From Roseibium sediminicola (GTDB lineage Bacteria; Pseudomonadota; Alphaproteobacteria; Rhizobiales; Stappiaceae): a stretch of DNA of 64,000 nucleotides. This document shows positions 48,851 through 58,171 of the stretch, piece after piece. Numbering within the stretch: position 1 is the stretch's first letter; each line of letters begins with the position of its first letter. The position numbers were made by a program, and so were the translations under genes. Under the pieces are notes generated by a model. That model saw nothing but the letters and a program-made list of their open reading frames with translations, did not search any database and was not told where the DNA came from. Where the stretch lies: NCBI RefSeq assembly GCF_023156505.1, contig NZ_JALNMJ010000016.1, positions 1 through 64,000 on the forward strand. Reading direction: 5' to 3'.

Positions 48851-51300
48851 TCGGCGGCCTCCTTGGTCAGTACAGCCATCGGCTTGAACTCGTGTTTGTC
48901 CTTGCCGGAGACACGCTCCGACCACGGATCGACCTGGGCGAATTTCTGGGAGAAAACGAAGCGGTCGAAATAGGCCTTGCGCATGTCCGCGTCGTCCATG
49001 ATCTGGCGGCGGATCTCGTCGTAGCCGATGCGCTTGGCCCACTTGTAGATCCGCTCCAGATAGTGTCCCTGCTCGCGGTACATCTGCGCCAGGGCGGCGA
49101 CATATTCGATCGCCTCGTCCTCGGTCTTCACCAGTCCGAGAACTTCCGTGCCCTTGATGTCGAGACCGGCGGCGCCTGCGAAATGGATCTCGTAGCCGCT
49201 GTCGACGCAGATGATGCCGATGTCCTTGCAGGTGGCTTCCGCGCAATTGCGCGGGCAGCCGGAGACCGCCATTTTCAGCTTGGCCGGGGTCCAGGACCCC
49301 CACATGAATTTCTCCAGCTTGACGCCGAGGCCGGTGCTGTCTTGCGTGCCGAAGCGGCACCAGTCCGTGCCCACGCAGGTCTTCACGGTCCGGAGCCCCT
49401 TGGCATAGGCCTGCCCGGACACAAACCCGGCCTTGCCGAGATCCGCCCAGACGGCCGGAAGGTCTTCCTTCCTGATACCGAGCATGTCGATGCGCTGGCC
49501 GCCGGTGCATTTCACCGCCGGGATATCGAACTTGTCGACCACGTCGGCAATCGCCCTGAGTTCCTTCGACGAGGTCATGCCGCCCCACATGCGCGGAACC
49601 ACCGAATAGGTGCCGTCTTTCTGGATGTTGGCGTGGACACGCTCGTTGATGAAGCGGGACTGGTAGTCGTCCGCGTATTCGTCGGGCCAGTCGGAGACGA
49701 GATAATAGTTCAGCGCCGGCCGGCACTTGGCGCAGCCCCCGGAGGTGGTCCATTCCAGCTCCTGCATCACGGCCGGAATGGTCTTCAGTTCCTTCGACTT
49801 GATCAGCCGGCGAACCTCGGAATGACCGAGGGGCGTGCAACCGCACATCGGCGTGACGGTGGCGGGATTATAGGCATCGCCAAGCGTGACCTGCATCAGC
49901 TGTTCGACCAGGCCGGTGCAGGTGCCGCAGGAGTTCGACGCTTTTGTATGCGCCCGGACGCCGTCGAGCGTGGTCAGGCCCTTCTCCTTGATCGTGGCGA
50001 CGATCTTGCCCTTGCAAACGCCGTTGCAGCCGCAGATTTCCGCATCATCCGGCAAGGCTGCAACGGCCGCCGTAGGGTCCAGGGGGGCGCCCCCCTGGTA
50101 GGCCTGGCCGAAGATCAGCGTTTCGCGCATTTCCGAAACGTCGGTGCCCTTCTTGAGCAGGTCGAAGAACCACGGGCCGTCGGATGTCTCGCCATAGAGA
50201 ACCGCGCCGATGATCCTGTTGTCCTTCAGGACCAGCCGCTTGTAGACACCGGCGGTGGCATCGCGCAGTACGATTTCCTCGCGGTCGTCGCCTTCGGCAA
50301 AATCGCCTGCCGAATAGAGATCGACACCCGTGACCTTGAGCTTGGTGGCTGTGACGGAACCCGTATAATCGGCGTTGCCCTCGAGCAGATTGTCGGCGAT
50401 CACCTCGGCCATCTCATAGAGCGGTGCGACCAGGCCGTAGCACATGCCCCGGTGTTCGACGCATTCGCCAAGGGCGAAGATGTCGGGATCGCTGGTGCGC
50501 ATGTCATCGCCGACCAGAATGCCGCGATTGGTGTCGAGGCCGACCGCTTTCGCCAGATCCGCGGACGGTCGGATGCCGACCGCCATCACCACGATGCCGG
50601 CCTCGATTTCCGTGCCGTCGTCGAGGCGGATCGCCTTCACCTTACCGGTGCCGTCATCGACGATCTCGTGACTGTTGGCCTTGGTGCGGACATCAATGCC
50701 GCGGCGCTTGAATTCCGTTTCCAGCAGGAAGCCGGCGGCGGGATCGAGCTGGCGCTCCATCAGGGTCGGCATCAGGTGCAGGACCGTGACCTCCATGCCC
50801 TGCATCTTCAGGCCGGCCGCAGCTTCCAGACCCAGCAGGCCACCACCGATGACGATGGCGCGCCCGCCCCTCTTGGCGGCCTCCAGCATCCTGTCGACGT
50901 CGTCGAGGTCCCGATAGGTCAGCACCCCGTCGAGATCCTTGCCCGGAAGCGGAATGATGAACGGGTTGGACCCTGTGGCAATCACCAGCTTGTCGTAGCT
51001 TGCCGTAATGCCGGTTTCCGAGGTGACGGTCTTGGCGTCCCGGTCGATTGCGCTGACGCGGGCGGCCTTGTGCAGGGTCACGCCATGCTCGGCATACCAG
51101 TCGTCGCCATGGGTGATGATGTCTTCATAGGTCTTCTCGCCGGAGAGCACCGGCGACAGCATCAGCCGGTTGTAATTGACCCTGGGTTCCGCGTTGAAAA
51201 TGGTGACGTCATAGGCATCCGCGTCCTTTTCGAACAAATGCTCAAGCATCCGTCCTGGGGCCATGCCGTTGCCGACAATGACCAGCTTTTTCTGTGTCAT
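48847..51300 (-). CDS. nirB: Nitrite reductase large subunit NirB
   Basis: The 817-aa NAD(P)H-dependent siroheme enzyme reduces nitrite to ammonium in the cytoplasm. In order: an FAD/NAD domain (LVIVGNGMAPGRMLEHL, AIVIGGGLLGLEAAAGL), two BFD-type 2Fe-2S regions (EICGCNGVCKGKIV, CGTCTG), a ferredoxin-like domain, and the 4Fe-4S/siroheme site with CVGTDWC and CPRNC. ATG 51300 has AGGGGA about seven bases upstream; seven further residues in the frame are dropped. Confidence 0.96.
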   Translation of the reverse strand: MTQKKLVIVGNGMAPGRMLEHLFEKDADAYDVTIFNAEPRVNYNRLMLSPVLSGEKTYEDIITHGDDWYAEHGVTLHKAARVSAIDRDAKTVTSETGITASYDKLVIATGSNPFIIPLPGKDLDGVLTYRDLDDVDRMLEAAKRGGRAIVIGGGLLGLEAAAGLKMQGMEVTVLHLMPTLMERQLDPAAGFLLETEFKRRGIDVRTKANSHEIVDDGTGKVKAIRLDDGTEIEAGIVVMAVGIRPSADLAKAVGLDTNRGILVGDDMRTSDPDIFALGECVEHRGMCYGLVAPLYEMAEVIADNLLEGNADYTGSVTATKLKVTGVDLYSAGDFAEGDDREEIVLRDATAGVYKRLVLKDNRIIGAVLYGETSDGPWFFDLLKKGTDVSEMRETLIFGQAYQGGAPLDPTAAVAALPDDAEICGCNGVCKGKIVATIKEKGLTTLDGVRAHTKASNSCGTCTGLVEQLMQVTLGDAYNPATVTPMCGCTPLGHSEVRRLIKSKELKTIPAVMQELEWTTSGGCAKCRPALNYYLVSDWPDEYADDYQSRFINERVHANIQKDGTYSVVPRMWGGMTSSKELRAIADVVDKFDIPAVKCTGGQRIDMLGIRKEDLPAVWADLGKAGFVSGQAYAKGLRTVKTCVGTDWCRFGTQDSTGLGVKLEKFMWGSWTPAKLKMAVSGCPRNCAEATCKDIGIICVDSGYEIHFAGAAGLDIKGTEVLGLVKTEDEAIEYVAALAQMYREQGHYLERIYKWAKRIGYDEIRRQIMDDADMRKAYFDRFVFSQKFAQVDPWSERVSGKDKHEFKPMAVLTKEAAE

Positions 51301-51317
51301 GATTTGTCCCCTGTCTT

Positions 51318-53078
51318 TCATTCGGCCGCTTCGACGGCAGCCTGTTGCCGGGCCATGCGGGCGGCACGCTTTTCCTGAATGGATTTCAGCTGGTCCTCGC
51401 TTGGATCAGCGCCGCCCTCATAGGCTTCCAGGAAGTCCAGAAGCTCTTCGCGGTAGGCGTAGTAATCCGGGTGGGCGAGCAGTTCCTTGCGGGAGCGCGG
51501 CCGCGGAAGGTCAACCTCCATTATGTTGCCGATGCGGGCGTTGGGCCCGTTGGACATCATCACCACCCGGTCGGCGAGCAGGATGGCCTCGTCGACATCG
51601 TGGGTGACGCAGACCGCGGTCACCTGGGTACGTTTCCAGACATCCATCAGGACATCCTGAAGCTCCCAGCGGGTGAGGCTGTCGAGCATGCCGAAAGGTT
51701 CGTCGAGCAGCAGCAGCTTCGGCGACAGGGCAAAGGCACGGGCAATGCCGACGCGCTGTTTCATACCGTTGGACAGATCCAGCGCCGCCTTGTGCATGGC
51801 GTCCGCCAGGCCGACCTTGGCGAGGTAATATTCAATGACGTCCCGCTTCTCGGCCTTGGACGCGTCCGGGTAGACCTTGTCAACGCCGAGCGCGACGTTT
51901 TCATAAGCCGTCAGCCAGGGCATCAGGCTCGGTGCCTGGAACACCACCGCCCGGTCGGGCCCGGCCTGGGTGACATGGGTACCGTCCAGGACTATGGCGC
52001 CTTCCGTGATCTTGTTGAGGCCCGCGACCATGGAGAGCACCGTCGACTTGCCGCAGCCGGAATGGCCGATCAGGGTAATGAATTCGCCCTTCTTCATCTT
52101 CAGGTCGAAACCGTCGACAACCGTCAGCGGGCCTTTCGGAGTCGGATAGACTTTCTTCAGCTGCGAGAAATCCAGATACCGGTCCTCGATCGGCGACCCG
52201 GCCGCCCGCTCATAGGCCGCGGGCAGCTTGTCGCCGCCCCTTTCGCGCTGGGTGATCGGCACGATGTCCGGCAGCACAATGTCCCGCTCCAGATCGGCCC
52301 CGCGCTCCGCGCCGACTTCCATCAGATATTCGGTGATTTCGGCGCGCAACTTGATGAACTCGTCATCGTGGTTTAGTTCGCCCCGGTCACGCGGCCGCTT
52401 GAACGGCACCTTGAATTCCGGGCCGAGTGTCGCGGAGGCACCGGGTTTGAGCGGAATGATCCGGTCGGCGAGCAGGATCGCTTCGTCGACGTCATTGGTG
52501 ATCAGGACGATGGTTTTCTTTTCCTCGTCGCAGATCGCCGCAAACTCATCCTGCAGCTTGGCGCGGGTCAGTGCGTCGAGAGCAGACAGCGGCTCATCGA
52601 GCAACAGAAGCTCGGGCTGCATCGCGAGGGCCCTTGCAACGGCAACGCGCTGGCGCATGCCGCCGGAAAGTTCCGCCGGCTTGCGGTCCCTGGCGTGGCC
52701 GAGGCCGACCATCTCGATATACTTGTCCGAGATCGCCTTGCGCTCGACGGCCGGCTTTTTCTTGAAGACACTGTCGACGGCGAGCGACACGTTGCCGGTC
52801 ACCGACAGCCACGGCATCAGGGAATAGGACTGGAACACCACGCCCCGGTCCGGGCTCGGCCCGTCGATTTCCTTTCCCTTGAAGATGATGCCGCCGGTAT
52901 CCGGCTCGATCAGTCCCGCCAGCAGCGAGATCAGCGTCGTCTTGCCGGTGCCCGAGAAGCCGACGATGGCGATGAACTCGCCCTCGTCCACTTTCAGGTT
53001 GATGTCTTCCAGAACGTCGGTCCGGTTGGCACCTTCGCCATAGGCCTTGGAGACGCCGGAAATTTCCAGAAAGGACAT
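51318..53078 (-). CDS. Nitrate ABC transporter, tandem ATP-binding protein (NrtC-NrtD fusion)
   Basis: A 586-aa protein with two complete ABC ATPases. Domain 1 (about residues 5-235) has [16 protein letters not shown] and [12 protein letters not shown]; domain 2 (about 300-545) has GHSGCGKS, the degenerate signature LSNGMKQR and [13 protein letters not shown] linker of roughly 65 residues joins them. In cyanobacteria these are separate NrtC and NrtD proteins, and the NrtC regulatory domain is absent here. It starts 10 bases after nrtB. Confidence 0.92.
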   Translation of the reverse strand: MSFLEISGVSKAYGEGANRTDVLEDINLKVDEGEFIAIVGFSGTGKTTLISLLAGLIEPDTGGIIFKGKEIDGPSPDRGVVFQSYSLMPWLSVTGNVSLAVDSVFKKKPAVERKAISDKYIEMVGLGHARDRKPAELSGGMRQRVAVARALAMQPELLLLDEPLSALDALTRAKLQDEFAAICDEEKKTIVLITNDVDEAILLADRIIPLKPGASATLGPEFKVPFKRPRDRGELNHDDEFIKLRAEITEYLMEVGAERGADLERDIVLPDIVPITQRERGGDKLPAAYERAAGSPIEDRYLDFSQLKKVYPTPKGPLTVVDGFDLKMKKGEFITLIGHSGCGKSTVLSMVAGLNKITEGAIVLDGTHVTQAGPDRAVVFQAPSLMPWLTAYENVALGVDKVYPDASKAEKRDVIEYYLAKVGLADAMHKAALDLSNGMKQRVGIARAFALSPKLLLLDEPFGMLDSLTRWELQDVLMDVWKRTQVTAVCVTHDVDEAILLADRVVMMSNGPNARIGNIMEVDLPRPRSRKELLAHPDYYAYREELLDFLEAYEGGADPSEDQLKSIQEKRAARMARQQAAVEAAE

Positions 53079-53088
53079 GTCCGTCTCC

Positions 53089-54171
53089 TTAGCGATTGGC
53101 CGAGAATGTGAAAGCGCGCTGCAGGGCGAACATCAGCCGGTCGAGCATGAAGCCGATAAGACCGATGGTGAGCACCGCGACCATGATCTTGGCGAGCGAC
53201 TGGGAGGAACCGTTCTGGAACTCGTCCCAGACGAATTTGCCGAGACCCGGGTTCTGGGCCAGCATTTCGGCTGCGATCAGCACCATCCAGCCCACACCCA
53301 GCGACAGGCGCAATCCGGTGAAGATCAGCGGCAGGGAGGACGGCAGCACCAGCTTGGTGACGGTTTTCCAGGTCGGCAGCTGCAGGACGCGGCCGACATT
53401 CATCAGGTCCTTGTCGACCGAGGCAACACCGAGCGCCGTGTTGATCAGGGTCGGCCACATGGAGCAGAGCGTCACGGTGACCGCGGAGATCAGGAGCGAC
53501 TTGGACAGCCAGTCGTAGGGATTGGCATAGGTGGCCGAGACGATCATGGTCACGATCGGCAGCCAGGCCAGCGGCGACACCGGCTTGAAAATCTGGATCA
53601 GCGGGTTGATCGCGCCGTTGATGGAACGCGACAGGCCGGAGGCGATGCCGAGCGGCACAGCAATCAGCGTCGCGATCAGGAAGCCCAGACCCACGGTTTT
53701 CAGCGAGGTGCCGATCTGGTCGATATAGGTCGGCTTGCCGGTATAGTCGCGCCACTTGATCTTGTCGGTCTTGCCCTCGGCCTCGAATTTGGCGTTGCGC
53801 TTGTCCTGACGCTCATAGAATGCCGCTGCCTTATCTCGTTCACGAACGTGATCTTCCCAGAGATTGACGGTCTGCTCCCAGACCTGCGCCGGTCCGGGCA
53901 CGGCACCGAGCGAGGTCTGCACCTGCGGCGCCAGCACGCCCCAGAGCACCAGGAAGGCAGCGATGCCCATCAACGGGATCAGGAGCACGCGCTTGAGTTC
54001 GCCCAGCTGCTCCTTCGGGCTGTCACCGGCGGCGATTTTCAAGAGAGGCACGGACCAGGACAGGCCCAGCGCATCCAGCCAGCCGGCCGCCTTGTTGATG
54101 CGTGTGAAAAGCTTCTCCCGGCGCGCGGCGCGGGCAAGGTCCGGACTGCCTGCGGTATCGGCATTGGCCAT
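53089..54171 (-). CDS. nrtB: Nitrate ABC transporter permease NrtB
   Basis: A 360-aa inner-membrane permease. A long N-terminal extension with one membrane helix ([20 protein letters not shown]) precedes the core with [40 protein letters not shown] and the EAA-like loop [19 protein letters not shown]. It lies 92 bases after nrtA and 10 bases before the tandem ATPase. Confidence 0.93.
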   Translation of the reverse strand: MANADTAGSPDLARAARREKLFTRINKAAGWLDALGLSWSVPLLKIAAGDSPKEQLGELKRVLLIPLMGIAAFLVLWGVLAPQVQTSLGAVPGPAQVWEQTVNLWEDHVRERDKAAAFYERQDKRNAKFEAEGKTDKIKWRDYTGKPTYIDQIGTSLKTVGLGFLIATLIAVPLGIASGLSRSINGAINPLIQIFKPVSPLAWLPIVTMIVSATYANPYDWLSKSLLISAVTVTLCSMWPTLINTALGVASVDKDLMNVGRVLQLPTWKTVTKLVLPSSLPLIFTGLRLSLGVGWMVLIAAEMLAQNPGLGKFVWDEFQNGSSQSLAKIMVAVLTIGLIGFMLDRLMFALQRAFTFSANR

Positions 54172-54263
54172 GATGCGATCCTTGTTGTCGACTTCTGTCG
54201 TTCGTATGACTTGAAAAGAGGAGCGGCGGGGCTGCAGGGCCGCCGCTCTAGTTTGGGGAGTGC

Positions 54264-55664
54264 TTAGCCGCCGACGACTTCGGAGCCGTCCACGACCTGC
54301 TTGCCTTTCAAGCCGATCGGCAGGCTGTCGATATAGGCGTTGGGCTGTTTGCCGTCGTAGGCGATGCCGTCGATGATGTCGCTGGCCGGGGTCGGAGCGC
54401 GGTAGCCGTCGGAATCCCAGGGAAAGTCTTCCTTGGCGACATGGCCTTCCTCGACCAGCATTTCGGCGGCTTTCAGGTAGATGTCCGGCTTGTAGACGGA
54501 CCTGGCGACCTCGTCGTACCAGCTGTCCGGCTTGTACTCGCCGATCTGGCCCCAGCGGCGCATCTGGGTCAGGTACCAGACCGCGTCGGAGTAGTAGGGG
54601 TAAGTGGCGTAGTAGCGGTAGAAGACGTTGAAGTCCGGAACGTCGCGCTTGTCGCCCTTCTCGTATTCGAAGGTACCGGTCATGGAATTCGCGATGACTT
54701 CCGCGTCCGCGCCGACATATTCGGAGCGTGACAGGATCTCGACCGCTTCCATGCGATTGGCATTGTCATTCTCGTCCAGCCACTTGGCGGCCCGGATCAG
54801 CGCCTTGGTGATGGCCAGCGTCGTGTTCGGATATTCTTCGGTAAACTCCTTGGTGAGGCCGAAGACCTTTTCCGGGTTGTTCTTCCAGATTTCATAATCC
54901 GTGATCACCGGCACGCCGATGCCCTTGAAGACGGCCTGTTGGTTCCAGGGTTCCCCGACGCAATACCCATAGATGGTGCCGGCTTCCAGGGTGGAGGGCA
55001 TCTGCGGCGGCGGCGTCACCGACAGCAACGCGTCGGCCTGGATCTGGCCGGAAATGTCGGTGTCGGAATAGAAGCCTGGATGAATGTCGCCGGAAGCGAG
55101 CCAGTAGCGCAGCTCGTAATTGTGGGTGGAGACCGGAAAGACCATGCCCATGTTGAACGGCTTGCCCTCGGCCTTGAACGTGTCGACAACCGGTTTCAGG
55201 GCGGAGGCCTTGACCGGATGCACCGGGTTGCCGTCGTCCTGCATTTCCAGATGCGGCTTCATCATCTCCCAGATCTCGTTGGAAACGGTGATGCCGTTGC
55301 CGTTGAGATCCATGGAGAACGGGGTGACGATATGCGCCTTGGTGCCGAAGCCGATGGTCGCCGCGAGCGGCTGGCCGGCCAGCATATGGGCTCCGTCCAG
55401 TTCACCTGTAATGACCCGGTCCAGCAGCACCTTCCAGTTGGCCTGCGCCTCCAGGGTCACGAACAGGCCCTCGTCCTCGAAATAGCCGAGCTCATAGGCA
55501 ATCGCGAGCGGTGCCATGTCGGTCAGCTTGATAAAACCGAAGGTGAGTTCGTCCTTTTCGACGTCGAGCATGTCCGCGAAGGCGCTCGTCGCCGGAACCA
55601 TCGCGGTGGCGGCCATCAAGGCGCCAAGTGCAACACGGCGGGTGAATGAATAGGTATTAGCCAT
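54264..55664 (-). CDS. nrtA: Nitrate ABC transporter substrate-binding protein NrtA
   Basis: A 466-aa periplasmic nitrate-binding protein of the NrtA/CmpA family. It starts [20 protein letters not shown], a signal with twin arginines and possibly Tat-dependent. Family motifs are [36 protein letters not shown] and [14 protein letters not shown]. The longer frame to 55745 crosses the leader terminator and is rejected. It is the first structural gene of the operon, behind the NasT-type leader. Confidence 0.95.
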   Translation of the reverse strand: MANTYSFTRRVALGALMAATAMVPATSAFADMLDVEKDELTFGFIKLTDMAPLAIAYELGYFEDEGLFVTLEAQANWKVLLDRVITGELDGAHMLAGQPLAATIGFGTKAHIVTPFSMDLNGNGITVSNEIWEMMKPHLEMQDDGNPVHPVKASALKPVVDTFKAEGKPFNMGMVFPVSTHNYELRYWLASGDIHPGFYSDTDISGQIQADALLSVTPPPQMPSTLEAGTIYGYCVGEPWNQQAVFKGIGVPVITDYEIWKNNPEKVFGLTKEFTEEYPNTTLAITKALIRAAKWLDENDNANRMEAVEILSRSEYVGADAEVIANSMTGTFEYEKGDKRDVPDFNVFYRYYATYPYYSDAVWYLTQMRRWGQIGEYKPDSWYDEVARSVYKPDIYLKAAEMLVEEGHVAKEDFPWDSDGYRAPTPASDIIDGIAYDGKQPNAYIDSLPIGLKGKQVVDGSEVVGG

Positions 55665-55718
55665 TGTCACGTCCTGTCCCTCTGTCTTCCTGTGCCGCCT
55701 CTGGCTGCGCACAGGACC

Positions 55719-55783
55719 AAAAAAAAGCCGCCGTCCGACCAGCATGCTTGGAGAGGTCCCATGCGGATCGGAGCGGCAGCTTT
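55719..55783 (-). terminator. Leader terminator upstream of nrtA
   Basis: On the minus strand AAAGCTGCCGCTCCGATC (55766-55783) pairs with the complementary stretch 55727-55740, with an inner GCATG/CATGC stem. Eight uninterrupted U residues follow (55719-55726). It stands 54 bases before the nrtA start codon. A terminator inside a leader is what NasT-type antitermination requires. Confidence 0.88.
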
Positions 55784-55789
55784 GCCTGT

Positions 55790-55836
55790 GCGCCCGCCAG
55801 TGGGCGCGATATCTGTTAGGCCGTCTTTGGCCTCAC
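55790..55836 (-). ncRNA. Tandem hexaloop hairpins: predicted ANTAR (NasT) target RNA
   Basis: On the minus-strand RNA, hairpin P1 (55836-55815) has stem GGCC/GGCC plus flanking pairs and hexaloop AAAGAC. Hairpin P2 (55807-55790) has a perfect stem GCGCCC/GGGCGC and hexaloop ACUGGC. Both loops have A at position 1 and G at position 4, the diagnostic feature of known ANTAR-binding RNAs. P2 ends six bases before the terminator stem. NasT, encoded at 57197-57784, carries the ANTAR domain. Confidence 0.88.
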
Positions 55837-55846
55837 CCTCGTTAAA

Positions 55847-55863
55847 AGCACGAAGCGTGCCAG
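55847..55863 (-). promoter_or_regulatory. Sigma-54 promoter for the nitrate assimilation operon
   Basis: The minus strand reads CTGGCACGCTTCGTGCT, matching the sigma-54 consensus at the -24 element in full and at -12 with one mismatch, with exact GG-to-GC spacing. The predicted transcription start, near 55836, falls at the first base of hairpin P1. Sigma-54 use implies activation by NtrC under nitrogen limitation. Confidence 0.8.
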
Positions 55864-55920
55864 TTTCTGATTTTTGGCGTTTCCTATATTTTTCAACATC
55901 TTGGCTGTGATGTATTTCTG

Positions 55921-55931
55921 ACCACGCTGGT
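55921..55931. promoter_or_regulatory. Candidate NtrC-binding site
   Basis: ACCACGCTGGT is a palindrome matching the ACCA-N3-TGGT core of NtrC sites, about 90 bases upstream of the predicted start. The outer positions of the usual site (TGC/GCA) match poorly, so this is a weak site or a coincidence. The remaining bases to 56026 are AT-rich and gene-free. Confidence 0.5.
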
Positions 55932-56026
55932 CCGTCTGCATTTTTAATCGGCTAAGGCCGCAGGCAATTGATCGTTTTTTGTGCAATGCAGCGAGACTGT
56001 TTTCGAGGCATGCGGTGCTGCCGGGA

Positions 56027-57136
56027 TCAGAATTTCTCGCCGTCGAACATCTCGATCACCACGTCCGTCACGACGTCTTCCAGCCCCAGCGCGGAGAGAT
56101 AGGCCTCAGGGGCAAAGACCTTCTCGACATCCTTCAATGCCGCCTCCGAGTGCGCCGCCTGTCCCCAGCGCACCATCTGCCGATAGAACCATTTGCCATG
56201 CGCAGGCATCGGTGCCGCCTTGACCCCGCTGGCAAAGGAAAGAAAACCGGGAACGCTTTTCTTGGTGTTGGGACCAAGGCGCAATTGGCCGGACAGGGCG
56301 GCCAGGCAAGTCTCCGCAGGACAGCCCAGAATGTCGGGCCGCGACAGGATGTCCGCCAGCTCTGCATTGTTGCGCAGATCGGCGCACCAGTCGGCGGCTG
56401 CGGAAAAGGCGCGCATCAGGGCGGCCAATGTCTCCGGATTGGCGTGAGCCCATTTTTCGGTCACGCCAAGAACCTTTTCCGGACTGTCGGGCCAGATCGC
56501 CTGTTTATAGGTCGCGATCCGGCCGGTCCCCGCGTCGACCGCAGCCGTGTTCCAGGGCTCGCCGACACAATAGCCGTCCAGCTGTCCACCTTTCAGCGCA
56601 TCGGCCATGACCTGAGGTGCCAGCACGGTTATTTCAACATCCCGGTCCGGATCGATGCCGGCGGCGGCCAGCCAGTAACGCAACTCATAGGCATGCCCGG
56701 AAAACGGATGAACCACACCGAAATGCAGCAGCGGCGCATCCGCTTCCTGTCTGACGGCTATCACGTCGGCAAGCGCCTTTCCGGTCGAGGCAGGATCGCC
56801 GAAGGGGTCCGCGCCGGCGCGCGCCATGTCGGACCAGAGCCCGGTCGACACGGTAATGGCATTGCCGCCAAGGCCCAGCAGCATGGGAGCCCTCATCGGC
56901 ACCGCCAGACTGGTCAGGTTCAGAGAGGCAGCGATCGGCATTGGCGCGAGCATATGGGCAACATCGAAGTGACCGACCGAGATGCGGTCACGGATATTGG
57001 CCCAGGAGGTCTCCCGGATCAGCTTCAGCGCGATGCCTTCCTGTTCGGCAAAGCCCTTCTCTGCCGCTGCCACGACGACCGCGCTGTCCAAAAGCGGGAT
57101 GAAGCCCGCGATAACGGGTCTCAGATTGGTGTCCAT
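56027..57136 (-). CDS. nasS: Nitrate sensor NasS (cytoplasmic NrtA-like protein)
   Basis: A 369-aa NrtA/CmpA-fold protein without a signal peptide (MDTNLRPVIAGFIPLLDSAV). It shares family motifs with the transporter protein ([29 protein letters not shown]). NasS binds nitrate or nitrite in the cytoplasm and, when empty, holds NasT inactive. Lack of an export signal and pairing with the ANTAR gene 60 bases upstream support NasS over a transport role. Confidence 0.92.
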   Translation of the reverse strand: MDTNLRPVIAGFIPLLDSAVVVAAAEKGFAEQEGIALKLIRETSWANIRDRISVGHFDVAHMLAPMPIAASLNLTSLAVPMRAPMLLGLGGNAITVSTGLWSDMARAGADPFGDPASTGKALADVIAVRQEADAPLLHFGVVHPFSGHAYELRYWLAAAGIDPDRDVEITVLAPQVMADALKGGQLDGYCVGEPWNTAAVDAGTGRIATYKQAIWPDSPEKVLGVTEKWAHANPETLAALMRAFSAAADWCADLRNNAELADILSRPDILGCPAETCLAALSGQLRLGPNTKKSVPGFLSFASGVKAAPMPAHGKWFYRQMVRWGQAAHSEAALKDVEKVFAPEAYLSALGLEDVVTDVVIEMFDGEKF

Positions 57137-57196
57137 GTCGCTCCCGCCCCCTGGTTCTCCGCCCCTCCCCGGCCGGTCCTGTCTTTTGTCATCGCG

Positions 57197-57784
57197 TCAG
57201 TCCCCCAACAATCCGCTGGCGATCACCAGGCTTTGGGCCACTTCGATGATTTTCCGGCTTTGATTCATGGCTGTGCGCCGCAAAAGGTCATAGGCTTCCT
57301 GTTCCGACAGGCCTTTGGAGCGCATCAGAATGCCCTTGGCACGGTCGATGGTCTTTCTGTCGGCAAGTTCGGTACGCACCTCTTCCAGTTCCTCCGACAG
57401 TTTGGAGAACGCCCGGAAGCGGCTGATCGCCATGTCCAGGATCGGCTTGACCCGCTCCCGCTTCAGCCCGTCGACGATATAGGCGGAGACACCGGCATCG
57501 ACTGCCGCCTCGATCGAGTGGCTGTCCGCCTTGTCGACAAACATCGCGATCGGCCGCCGCACGGCGCGGCTGACCTGGAACATGTGCTCCAGCTGGTCAC
57601 GGTTCGGATTTTCCAGATCGATGACGATCACGTCCGGATTGATTTCGGAGATCTGGCGCACCAGCCAGTCCATCTGATCCACCAGAATGACTTTCTCATG
57701 CCCGGCATCGCGCAGCCCCTGCTCGATGATGGAGGCGCGGATCTTGTTGTCGTCGATGACCAGGATGGAAAGCTCGTCACTCAT
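57197..57784 (-). CDS. nasT: ANTAR-domain antiterminator NasT
   Basis: A 195-aa protein with an N-terminal receiver-like domain (LSILVIDDNKIRASIIE; VIVIDLENP with a possible phospho-Asp) and a C-terminal ANTAR RNA-binding domain (about 140-190: KTIDRAKGILMRSKGLSEQE, AMNQSRKIIEVAQ). It should bind the hairpins upstream of nrtA and block the terminator. A TTGCAT/CATAAT pair ends about seven bases before the ATG, so its mRNA may have almost no leader. Confidence 0.95.
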   Translation of the reverse strand: MSDELSILVIDDNKIRASIIEQGLRDAGHEKVILVDQMDWLVRQISEINPDVIVIDLENPNRDQLEHMFQVSRAVRRPIAMFVDKADSHSIEAAVDAGVSAYIVDGLKRERVKPILDMAISRFRAFSKLSEELEEVRTELADRKTIDRAKGILMRSKGLSEQEAYDLLRRTAMNQSRKIIEVAQSLVIASGLLGD

Positions 57785-57985
57785 GCCTGCATTATGCGCA
57801 AGGCTAATTTTTATGCAATTAAAATGCTGCGACGCAGCAAATCAATTCACAGCCTGAGCAGCGTCTGCCGCCGCCTGAAGGCGGAAAATTCAAATGCTCA
57901 CAACGTTTATTGGCAAATCTGCACTGGACAGATGTACCTGCCCCCCAGAAAGATATGGCAGGAAATACGGACAAGGGACATCATT

Positions 57986-58171
57986 ATGCCGAAACCGTTT
58001 CAGGCGGGCCAGCATGTGGCGCATATGGAAGCCGTCATGGGATTGACCATCGAGGACAATTGGCGCCCGGTGGTGGAAATGCACATCACTGCGATCGAAA
58101 AGGCCGCCGAAGCGGTTCTGGCATTTCCCCTGGAAGACGATGTCGAAGCCGCGCCGGTCTTCGTGCCATGA
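57986..58171 (+). CDS. AtzG-like small amidase-partner protein (DUF4089 type)
   Basis: A 61-aa protein, too short for most gene callers, starting MPKPFQAGQHVAHMEAVMGL and ending [13 protein letters not shown]. The pattern GLTIEDNWRPVVEMHITAIE fits the AtzG/DUF4089 helical proteins that form a GatCA-like complex with AtzE amidases. AAGGGA lies about six bases before the ATG. The stop overlaps the amidase start (ATGA), supporting a stoichiometric complex. Confidence 0.85.
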   Translation: MPKPFQAGQHVAHMEAVMGLTIEDNWRPVVEMHITAIEKAAEAVLAFPLEDDVEAAPVFVP

